Shown here: piece after piece, positions 1-5,960 of the stretch
Numbering within the stretch: the stretch's first letter is position 1
Layout: the number at the start of each line of letters is the position of its first letter
DNA from: Bacillota bacterium
GTDB taxonomy: Bacteria; Bacillota; Clostridia; Lachnospirales; Lachnospiraceae
Reading direction: 5' to 3'
NCBI GenBank assembly: GCA_023402845.1
Contig: JAEYFP010000061.1
Span: 1-17,533, forward strand
DNA length: 17,533 bases
Notes under the pieces: generated by a model
The model's input: only the letters and a program-made list of their open reading frames with translations
Databases searched by the model: none
What the model was told of the DNA's origin: nothing
Made by a program: the position numbers and the translations under genes

Positions 1-1137
1 CTTCTTGTTATCACGCATAACCGGTATTTGTTAAACCACTGCTTTCATAAAATACTTCACATGGAAAATATGGATGTTCAGGAATTTGATGGCACCTATA
101 CAGAATATACGTATGAGCTTCTTGCTGCGAAGATTGATTTACAGGAAGCGGCTGCCACAGAACAGGAAGAGATTGACCGTCAGAGCAAAATCTTAGAAAA
201 ATCCAGAACGAAAGCGTCGGTAATGGATAACGCATCTCTTGGAAGAACCGTACATGCAAGACAGACTTTGGTGAATCGGCTGAAAGCAAGAAAAACCAAG
301 GCACCCTTCGTGGAGATTAAACAGCCGGAAATTTATTTTGAACTGGAAAACGAAGTGGAAGATGAAAATATTTTGGAATTGACAGAGTATTGTGCTGCAT
401 TTGATGAACAGCTTTTAGAGCATGTAAATTTTAAAATGAAACAAGGAGAGCATATAGCAATTGCGGGAAGTAATGGAACCGGAAAAACAACAATGCTATA
501 TGATATCTTTGAAAATAAGAAAGACACAATCAGAATTAGTGAAGATGCAAAGGTTAGCATGTTTTCCCAGATTACGGGTCCGTTATTTGACGATGCGAAA
601 ACGTTGCTTGAAATCTTCGAAGAAAAAGGTTTTGACAGGAAAAAGGATATAGAGAATTATTTGAAAAAATATGGTTTTGAAGGAGAGACGCTTAGTCAGA
701 AAGTGCGTGAATTATCTGGCGGAGAAAAAGATTTATTTCAATTAGCGGTGATCTCATTAGAAAAAGCCAACTTCCTGCTGCTGGATGAGCCGACAGGACA
801 TTTGGATATTTATGCGCAAATTGCATTAGAACAGGCAATTTCAGAGTATAAAGGAACAATTCTTATGGTGTCTCATGATTATTATACAGTGGCCAATTGC
901 ATGAACTATGTGCTTTGGGTAGAAAATAATACTGTGCGCAAAATGAGCATCCGTAAATTCCGTCAGATGATTTATGCCAATCATTTCGACAAAGATTATC
1001 TGCTGCTGGAGCAAAAGAAAAAAGAGACAGAAACCAGAATTCAGCAAATGCTTCAAATGAATGAATTTGAAAAGGCAAAGGTTCTGATGGAATCCCTGGA
1101 AGAGGTTATTAAAAAAATGAAAGGATCAATGGCATAA
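1..1137 (+). CDS. ABC-F family ATPase, 5' end cut by window
   Basis: The frame is open from base 1, so the start and first ABC domain lie mostly upstream; 378 residues remain. The first codons encode the end of ABC domain 1 (VITHNRYLL, the H-loop region), followed by a long charged helical linker (about 70-310) typical of ABC-F proteins. The second ABC domain has Walker A GSNGTGKTT (466-492), signature LSGGEKD (about 712), Walker B LLLDEPTGHLD (about 775) and H-loop VSHDYY (about 871). The last 45 residues form a charged, probably coiled-coil tail. There are no membrane segments. ABC-F proteins act on the ribosome; some protect it from antibiotics, others regulate translation. With domain 1 missing I cannot say which class this is. 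The last codons and stop are duplicated 4.1 kb downstream (see repeat). Confidence 0.93.
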   Translation, partial: LLVITHNRYLLNHCFHKILHMENMDVQEFDGTYTEYTYELLAAKIDLQEAAATEQEEIDRQSKILEKSRTKASVMDNASLGRTVHARQTLVNRLKARKTKAPFVEIKQPEIYFELENEVEDENILELTEYCAAFDEQLLEHVNFKMKQGEHIAIAGSNGTGKTTMLYDIFENKKDTIRISEDAKVSMFSQITGPLFDDAKTLLEIFEEKGFDRKKDIENYLKKYGFEGETLSQKVRELSGGEKDLFQLAVISLEKANFLLLDEPTGHLDIYAQIALEQAISEYKGTILMVSHDYYTVANCMNYVLWVENNTVRKMSIRKFRQMIYANHFDKDYLLLEQKKKETETRIQQMLQMNEFEKAKVLMESLEEVIKKMKGSMA

Positions 1138-1138
1138 T
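1104..1138 (+). repeat. Direct repeat copy 1: 3' tail of the ABC-F gene
   Basis: These 35 bases cover the last codons and stop of the ABC-F gene. They recur in the same orientation at 5259-5292, identical except that the A run here has seven A and there six. The flanks of the two copies do not match on either side, so the similarity has sharp limits. Such a pattern is what integration at the 3' end of a gene, or a recombination junction, would leave. Confidence 0.9.
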
Positions 1139-1298
1139 TTAATCGAGAAGAATTGTGAAAATAATATACTGCTATCAAGGCATTATTAGGTTTAATGGGC
1201 ATATTTTTTGTATCCTTAAGGCATGTGGAGACTATTGTGTTGATACAACGAGCATATATGTAGAAATCCTGCACTTCATTAGTCAAAGGAGGCCACTC

Positions 1299-1355
1299 AT
1301 GTCTTCTTTTGAAAAACGACTTAGAGCTGTAGAATTCTATTTTGAACTTGGTAAC
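1299..1355 (+). mobile_element. Probable 5' remnant of an IS3-family orfA
   Basis: The ATG at 1299 has an excellent ribosome binding site (AAAGGAGG at about 1285-1292). The first 19 codons read MSSFEKRLRAVEFYFELGN, resembling the N-terminus of IS3-family OrfA proteins (pattern M.S.E.RL.AV.LY...G), and nothing like the membrane-inserted start of MgtC. From about 1356 the frame continues directly into MgtC sequence. I read this as a leftover of an insertion sequence whose remainder was lost when it fused to mgtC. No clear terminal inverted repeat was found in 1139-1298, so the left edge is undefined. A recently acquired non-IS N-terminus is the alternative. Confidence 0.45.
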
Positions 1356-1846
1356 TATGGTTATGGAGACCCGGCAAGATTAGGAGCTCAAGTAATTAGC
1401 GGTATTGGTTTCCTGGGTGCCGGAACGATTATTGTAACACGAAGAAACCAAGTCAGAGGATTGACAACTGCAGCCGGTTTATGGTCAGCAGCTTGTCTTG
1501 GGTTAGCCATTGGAATAGGGTTTTATGAAGGTGCCGTCATCGGCGGTGTAGTTATATTTTTAATTATGACTTTATTGCATAGGATAGACACTGGGTTACA
1601 TCAAATAATAAGCATCTGACGATTTGTGCATCCTTTGCCACATATAGTGGTTTCGAATGTTTCATTGATATGTGTCATAAATTAAGTATAAAGGTTAGAG
1701 ATATTGAAATTAATAAAGAAAATGAAATATATGATAATGGGATAATTGCTATTGTGCTTTTGGAAAATGATAAAAGAGTGAACCATATGGAAGTGATTCA
1801 AAAGCTCAGCTCAATCGAAGGATTGAGGCATATTGAAGAAATATAA
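1299..1846 (+). pseudogene. MgtC/SapB-family membrane protein, 5'-replaced and frameshifted
   Basis: From 1356 the frame encodes the conserved MgtC core: GDPARLGAQVISGIGFLGAG, then RNQVRGLTTAAGLWSAA and the following hydrophobic helices. The family's N-terminal two helices and its conserved charged stretch are absent, replaced by the IS-like start. The first frame stops at 1617-1619. The C-terminal regulatory domain continues in another frame from about 1600 to the TAA at 1844-1846 (readable as FATYSGFECFIDMCHKLSIK and ending LSSIEGLRHIEEI). A single indel near 1597-1612 would join the two. MgtC-type proteins are inner-membrane proteins linked to magnesium limitation and ATP synthase control. 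With both a lost 5' end and a frameshift, this copy is unlikely to work. A sequencing error could explain the frameshift but not the missing N-terminus. Confidence 0.85.
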
Positions 1847-2182
1847 AACTTAATACATAATGTGTAAATCAGGAGAAATAGTTGAAGGGATTCCTCACTG
1901 TTGGTGATGTCCCCATCGATTTATATAGCATTACTGAAACCGAAAAATTGAATAATTTGAGATCTTATTATTATAAACATTTGTACACAGAACTTCCAAA
2001 TGAATGCCATTAACTCTAAGCGTATGGTTATTACGTTTACATTGCTTGTGCGTTTTGCTTATCAGTGCCGTATGGGTGCAATTTAATAATACCCAAACAA
2101 AACTTAAGCATTACAGCAATAAATTCGTTGTAGAATACACAGCAGATAAGAGATTAATTAAAACATTATAGGAGGGTTTTTT
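1847..2182 (+). other. Gap with decayed short reading frames
   Basis: No intact gene is supported here. A 43-codon frame (TTG 1882 to stop 2013, preceded by AGGAG) reads MKGFLTVGDVPIDLYSITET and ends NECH. An overlapping pair of frames at 2000-2171 looks like one broken gene: MNAINSKRMVITFTLLV in one frame, then an apparent continuation CVLLISAVWVQFNNTQTKLK in the next frame, up to a TAG at 2169. Joined, they would give a membrane anchor followed by an extracytoplasmic start, as in many sensor kinases. This is a weak inference. The end of the gap carries the ribosome binding site TAGGAGGG for the next gene. Confidence 0.35.
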
Positions 2183-2551
2183 ATGAAAAAGAGTAGTTTT
2201 GTCGCAATGATTCTCGGGGTGATTTCGGTTCTGTTTTTTGGTATGGGTATGAGCATGACAATGATTTCTGAATGGAATGCTTTTACGCCAGGTGTTGCAA
2301 TGGGATGTGTGGGCTTGATCTTTGCGCTGATTACCGTCATTGTGTGGAGAAAGATGGAAAACAAAGCACCGGTTAAACTGAACGGAAAAACAGTTTTGAC
2401 TGTTTTGGTGGGCATGATCGGTGCACTGGTTTTGGGTGTTGGAATGTGCATGGTAATGATATGGAGCAATATTATCGCAGGTATTTTTGTTGGAATCATG
2501 GGCATTGTGATCCTGATTTGCCTCATTCCGCTGACCAAGGGGATAAAATAA
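2183..2551 (+). CDS. Small four-helix membrane protein, internally duplicated, function unknown
   Basis: The product is 122 residues with a clean ATG and a strong ribosome binding site (AGGAGGG about 8 bases upstream). It has four predicted membrane helices, roughly residues 7-28, 36-56, 72-94 and 97-117, with a short basic loop (WRKMENKAPVKLNGK) in the middle. The two halves resemble one another: GMGMSMTMI and later GVGMCMVMI each start a helix pair and are followed by a glycine-rich second helix (VAMGCVGLIFALI versus IFVGIMGIVILIC). This suggests tandem duplication of a two-helix unit. I do not recognise the family. It forms its own transcription unit, closed by the strong terminator just after it, and sits beside the broken mgtC and a chemoreceptor-like gene with no obvious shared role. 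Confidence 0.8.
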   Translation: MKKSSFVAMILGVISVLFFGMGMSMTMISEWNAFTPGVAMGCVGLIFALITVIVWRKMENKAPVKLNGKTVLTVLVGMIGALVLGVGMCMVMIWSNIIAGIFVGIMGIVILICLIPLTKGIK

Positions 2552-2569
2552 CCTGAGCTCAATACATGC

Positions 2570-2613
2570 AGCAGCCGATATCCTAACGCTCTTAGGATAT
2601 TGGCTGCTTTTAT
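2570..2613 (+). terminator. Rho-independent terminator of the small membrane protein gene
   Basis: A 17-bp stem (2570-2586 with 2592-2608, only one G-U pair) closes a 5-base loop and is followed by a T-rich run (TTTTAT). It lies 18 bases after the stop codon at 2551. Confidence 0.93.
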
Positions 2614-2803
2614 CTGTATATTTTTAGTGGTAGGTGCAAAATGAACATATTTTATTTTATATTGCAAGCGGCTTTATTGCTCTGTAAACAGATTGCCTTC
2701 AAAACTTTGGCCGGATCAAGCCTCTTTTGTTTTATAGATAGCAGTATATTCTTATTTGAAATTTGTTAATAAGGAAAAAGTATGATGTCTGGCAAAAGGT
2801 AAA

Positions 2804-2868
2804 TTAACAATTCTCAAACAATTCTTAAGCAATTCACAAACAAAAACCATATAAAATTTTTCTAGAAT
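2804..2868 (+). promoter_or_regulatory. Four tandem 11-bp repeats (Pho-box-like) with a promoter
   Basis: Hexamers TTAACA (2804), CAAACA (2815), TAAGCA (2826) and CAAACA (2837) are spaced exactly 11 bp apart, and the intervening five bases are also nearly conserved (ATTCT, ATTCT, ATTCA, AAAAC). Direct repeats with one-helical-turn spacing are how OmpR/PhoB-family response regulators bind, and TTAACA is the core of the Bacillus PhoP box. Candidate -10 elements follow at 2850-2857 (TATAAAAT) and 2863-2868 (TAGAAT). No good -35 hexamer is present, as expected for an activator-dependent promoter. The target would be the chemoreceptor-like gene starting at 3005. The regulator's identity is not shown by the sequence. 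Confidence 0.6.
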
Positions 2869-3004
2869 AAAAAATTTCTGTAGGTAAGGCTTTTGAAGCA
2901 GGTAAACATACTGTTAACGAAATACATAGATATAGGGTCCAGTCTCCTTTATTTTATAATGTGTGTGTCGATCAAAAGAATATGGACAAACGGAGGAATT
3001 GAAT

Positions 3005-4480
3005 ATGCAAAGCAAGGAAGAAAAGACAAAAAAGAAATCGGTACAAAGCAGCTTTACAATAGCGAATACGGCAAGGGTCAACAAAATTATTACCGTACTG
3101 CTGGGTGTCATATTCGCAGCAGCCCTTGTTTTCAAGTGGACCGGTCTCATACAGCTGCCGGGAGGCATATTGGAATCACTCCTTGTAGAACTGATCATTG
3201 CTACGATACTGATTGTGAAAACCAAAAAGTATACCTTAACCATGGCAATTTTATTTATGTCAATCCTAACCTGTACGGTTTCCAGCATCGGCGGTCCCCA
3301 TACCGGTATGATAATTGCAGTTGTACTCTGCGTTGTTTCGCTCTATCTTAACAAAGCAATTTTATTTAGCTTTGGCGGATTATACACTATTACCTTTACT
3401 GTGATGTATTATCAGGGAAATCACCGATTTGACGGCGGATATATCTCTATGATGGTGTTTTTAGGGCTTTTGGTTGCAATTTTATATTTTGTATGCAAAC
3501 GCAGTGCAGACCTCATTGAAATGTCCAACCGAAATGAGGCAGAAGCCAATAATATGGTACGTGTGATACAGGAGAATACCACCCATCTTCATAGCAATAT
3601 CAATCAGTGTAACAGCGACATTATTTCTCTTCGTGAAATCAGTGACAGTTTATCGGCAAAAATAAAAGGTGTTGTAGATGACGTTGCTCACCAGTCAGAC
3701 AGTATTTTAAGTATTAATGGTATGATGAATACTGCGGATACAGAAATGGAAGAGATTGGCGGGATGTCACGGGAGCTTGCCCACACAGCTGAAAATGCCT
3801 GCCGGACCCTGGACCGGAGTGCAGAGCAGTTTAGCCGGATGGATATGCAGACACAGGTGATTAACACGGCGGTAAACGAATCTTTGTTGACCATTCAAGA
3901 ACTGGATAAGAGCTTAGCTCAGGTAAATGACTTTCTGTCAATGATTAACCAGATTGCCGGTGAAACAAACCTTTTGGCACTCAATGCAACCATTGAAGCT
4001 GCCAGAGCGGGAGCCTCCGGGGCAGGGTTCAGTGTCGTGGCGGCACAGATCAAGCAGCTGGCACAGCAAAGTGCTCAGGCCGTGGACGATATCAACCATA
4101 TTGTGGAAGATATCCATGGGAAAACACAGGCAGTGCTTCAAAAAGCCACTGCCGGTAATTCTGCCGCAAAAGAGGGAGAACAGATTACGAAGCAGGTATT
4201 AAGCAGCTTTGAAAATATCCGAGGTTCCTTTGAAAAAATTAATACATACATAGAAAATGAATTAACTAAGGTCGCCCAGGTGAGCAGGATCTTTTCGCAG
4301 ATACGAGGACAGTCTGAAAATATCTCGATGATTTCTCAAAAGTACCTGATGACAACCCACGAAATGCTTACGGCAACCAAAGAACAATACGGAAGTGTGG
4401 AGGTAATTTATACCTCTATCAGCAGCATCAAGGATTCCAGTGTTCGTCTGCAGGAGCTGATTGATAAAAAGCAGCTCTAA
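3005..4480 (+). CDS. Polytopic methyl-accepting chemotaxis-type protein
   Basis: The product is 491 residues when started at the ATG at 3005, which has GGAGG 8 bases upstream; an in-frame extension back to 2963 lacks such a site. The N-terminal third holds about six membrane helices (roughly residues 27-43, 54-72, 76-94, 100-115, 119-136, 147-164) with very short loops, so there is no extracellular ligand domain. The rest is a cytoplasmic helical signalling domain. The hairpin tip (313-350) reads INQIAGETNLLALNATIEAA then RAGASGAGFSVVAAQIKQLA, the region that binds CheA and CheW in chemoreceptors. Unlike many receptors, the usual charged EVRKLAE-type segment is QIKQLAQ. No che or flagellar genes are in the window. 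It may work with a distant chemotaxis system or another signalling partner. Its promoter carries the four-repeat array upstream. Confidence 0.9.
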   Translation: MQSKEEKTKKKSVQSSFTIANTARVNKIITVLLGVIFAAALVFKWTGLIQLPGGILESLLVELIIATILIVKTKKYTLTMAILFMSILTCTVSSIGGPHTGMIIAVVLCVVSLYLNKAILFSFGGLYTITFTVMYYQGNHRFDGGYISMMVFLGLLVAILYFVCKRSADLIEMSNRNEAEANNMVRVIQENTTHLHSNINQCNSDIISLREISDSLSAKIKGVVDDVAHQSDSILSINGMMNTADTEMEEIGGMSRELAHTAENACRTLDRSAEQFSRMDMQTQVINTAVNESLLTIQELDKSLAQVNDFLSMINQIAGETNLLALNATIEAARAGASGAGFSVVAAQIKQLAQQSAQAVDDINHIVEDIHGKTQAVLQKATAGNSAAKEGEQITKQVLSSFENIRGSFEKINTYIENELTKVAQVSRIFSQIRGQSENISMISQKYLMTTHEMLTATKEQYGSVEVIYTSISSIKDSSVRLQELIDKKQL

Positions 4481-4483
4481 ATC

Positions 4484-4507
4484 CTAAATATTGATAACGT
4501 TATTTAG
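4484..4507. terminator. Weak convergent hairpin between two facing genes
   Basis: A perfect 7-bp AT-rich stem (CTAAATA at 4484-4490 with TATTTAG at 4501-4507) sits between the stop codons of the chemoreceptor gene and the reverse-strand membrane protein gene. The T run on either side is poor, so termination is only suggested by position. Confidence 0.3.
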
Positions 4508-4516
4508 ATTACCGGT

Positions 4517-5158
4517 TTATAAGATAAATGCAATGGAGATGTATAAATAGCTCCAGCGTGTATCTTTTTTTGCCAACAAGTAGATTTGCCCTGCAATGAG
4601 CGAAAATACCATCGTATAGATACCGCCGCTAATACCTTGGAGAAAAAAATGTATGATACCCCATGTAAGTGCTAAGACTATGCCACCGGCGGGGATTTGT
4701 TTGGGCAATGTAAATTTGATATCAGAAAACCGCTGCCCAAACACGATTGTAAGTAAAATTAACAATGACTCTGCCAGATAGTATAGCAAGCGGCAAATGT
4801 AAGCAAAGATATTTCCTTGACTTTCCCCTTGGAACTCGACAAATGGTTTCAATCCGCCAAATCCTATCGTCGTAATGATAATTGTAACACCGACGCAAAC
4901 AAGCATTAGTAGATGGTTGTTTATTGAGAGCTTGGCTTTTTCCGGAAGGATAAGATACCCGAACTTTTTTTTAGCAAGAATAAGCAAACAACCGCTTATC
5001 ATAAACCACAAAAAAGCAGTAACTAAATTTCCGATACCCGATGGCAGGTCATATATAAGTATCCCTTGAATAAGTTCAGCACTAAATCCTGCAAATGTAT
5101 ATAACGCGAACCAAAGGTATTCGATTGCAGGAACCTTATCATTTCTTTCTGTCCACAT
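4517..5158 (-). CDS. CPBP-like polytopic membrane protein, probably lacking protease motif
   Basis: The product is 213 residues starting at the ATG at 5158 (GAGGTG just upstream); a longer TTG start at 5170 overlaps that binding site and is less likely. About six membrane helices span the protein. The C-terminal half resembles CPBP (CAAX protease and bacteriocin-processing) proteins: LLYYLAESLLILLTIVFGQR sits where the family has EExxxR, and LTWGIIHFFLQG matches the FxxxH-type second motif. The glutamate pair is reduced to a single E (AES), so proteolytic activity is doubtful. It could be a divergent or inactive member. The gene is transcribed alone from a good promoter at 5198-5226 and converges with the chemoreceptor gene. 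Confidence 0.6.
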   Translation of the reverse strand: MWTERNDKVPAIEYLWFALYTFAGFSAELIQGILIYDLPSGIGNLVTAFLWFMISGCLLILAKKKFGYLILPEKAKLSINNHLLMLVCVGVTIIITTIGFGGLKPFVEFQGESQGNIFAYICRLLYYLAESLLILLTIVFGQRFSDIKFTLPKQIPAGGIVLALTWGIIHFFLQGISGGIYTMVFSLIAGQIYLLAKKDTRWSYLYISIAFIL

Positions 5159-5197
5159 TTTGCACCTCAATATCTTTATTGGTTTTTGATGAATTAA

Positions 5198-5226
5198 ATT
5201 ATACTACATTCTACAGTCCCAAACAA
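5198..5226 (-). promoter_or_regulatory. Sigma-A-type promoter of the CPBP-like gene
   Basis: On the reverse strand TTGTTT (5226-5221) is followed after 17 bases by a perfect TATAAT (5203-5198), 40 bases upstream of the ATG at 5158. Confidence 0.65.
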
Positions 5227-5258
5227 GGTACCTAGGCTAGCCATCACGGAAATCAATT

Positions 5259-5292
5259 GGTTATTAAAAAATGAAAGGATCAATGGCATAAT
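5259..5292 (+). repeat. Direct repeat copy 2: displaced ABC-F gene tail
   Basis: These 34 bases repeat 1104-1138 with one A fewer in the A run, so they no longer encode the ABC-F tail in frame. The right edge falls on the last base of the sortase stop codon (5292-5294). It therefore marks the boundary between the AT-rich block to the left and the GC-rich sortase operon to the right. Confidence 0.9.
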
Positions 5293-5960
5293 CATTCCAC
5301 ACGCCTGCATCGTACCAGCAGCCGGTTCTTTCCCTGATCGGCGCAGGTCACAAGCGTAAGTCCGTATTCGCCCTCGTATTCCTCCAGAGCGGCAACCTCG
5401 TCTGGCCCGATTGTTTCCATGCCGTACACTTCGTAGCGGTATTCAGTTCCGTATTTGTCGCTCAGCAAAACGGCGCTGCCCGATTCCAATTCGTCAAGCC
5501 TGCCGAAATGGGTTTTGTTGCGATTGTTGTGGCCGGTAATCACGATATTGCCCGGATATTCCGGCGAGGATGGCCCAGCATACAGGCAGGGAGAGACTTT
5601 GAGCGCCGCTTCACTGACTTCACCGATGATGAAAAGGTCAAGGGAAATGGCATCGATCCGCAGCTTTGCAGTCGTGGAATAACCCTCTATATCTTCCAGC
5701 ACTGCAACAGAGGCGGAGGGCGCCGGTAGGATCTTGGTTGTGCCTGTTTCGCTTGGAATAACAGTCGGCAGTGCTGCTTCCGACGCGGCGGATGGAACGG
5801 CTGACGGGGCAGGGGTATCCCTGCGATTCATCAGGAGCAAGGTAACGCCGAGGCCTGCCGCAAGCAGGGTAACAATGCATAATGCCAAACGCACAGGCCG
5901 TCGTATTTTAAAAAAAGGGCGGGGCCTGCATCGCCGCCCTTTTGTCTTTTTTCTATACAT
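5292..5960 (-). CDS. Sortase, probable class D or B-like housekeeping of the adjacent surface protein
   Basis: The product is 222 residues. A basic N-terminus precedes one membrane anchor (about 24-44) and a proline/alanine/serine-rich spacer (49-85). The sortase fold follows, with the catalytic triad visible: His144 in ITGHNN, Cys206 in LTLVTCAD and Arg213 in KNRLLVRC. The enzyme should cleave a sorting signal between threonine and glycine and attach the protein to the cell wall or to another subunit. The start codon overlaps the end of the surface protein gene by 8 bases (ATG at 5960, upstream stop at 5953), indicating translational coupling and a dedicated substrate. The TLVTC motif fits several sortase classes; my class call is tentative. 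GC content is far above that of most neighbours. Confidence 0.9.
   Translation of the reverse strand: MYRKKTKGRRCRPRPFFKIRRPVRLALCIVTLLAAGLGVTLLLMNRRDTPAPSAVPSAASEAALPTVIPSETGTTKILPAPSASVAVLEDIEGYSTTAKLRIDAISLDLFIIGEVSEAALKVSPCLYAGPSSPEYPGNIVITGHNNRNKTHFGRLDELESGSAVLLSDKYGTEYRYEVYGMETIGPDEVAALEEYEGEYGLTLVTCADQGKNRLLVRCRRVE

Larger units (their letters stand above)
2552..3004 (+). other. Intergenic region: terminator, operator repeats and leader of the chemoreceptor gene
   Basis: There is no supported gene in these 453 bases. From left to right they hold the terminator of the small membrane protein gene, about 190 bases in which I see nothing, the four-repeat operator-like array with promoter elements at 2804-2868, and an untranslated leader of roughly 130 bases. 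A 17-base segment at 2737-2753 matches, in inverse orientation with one mismatch, 1160-1176; at this length in AT-rich DNA that could be chance. Confidence 0.6.

Noticed and set aside
2158..2667. Reverse-strand open frame of 169 codons
   Set aside because: It is antisense to the small membrane protein gene and runs through the strong terminator at 2570-2613; its composition is a mirror of the hydrophobic codons on the forward strand.
1160..2753. 17-base inverted repeat (1160-1176 with 2737-2753, one mismatch) as possible element ends
   Set aside because: In AT-rich DNA of this length such a match can occur by chance, and no target duplication or transposase supports it.
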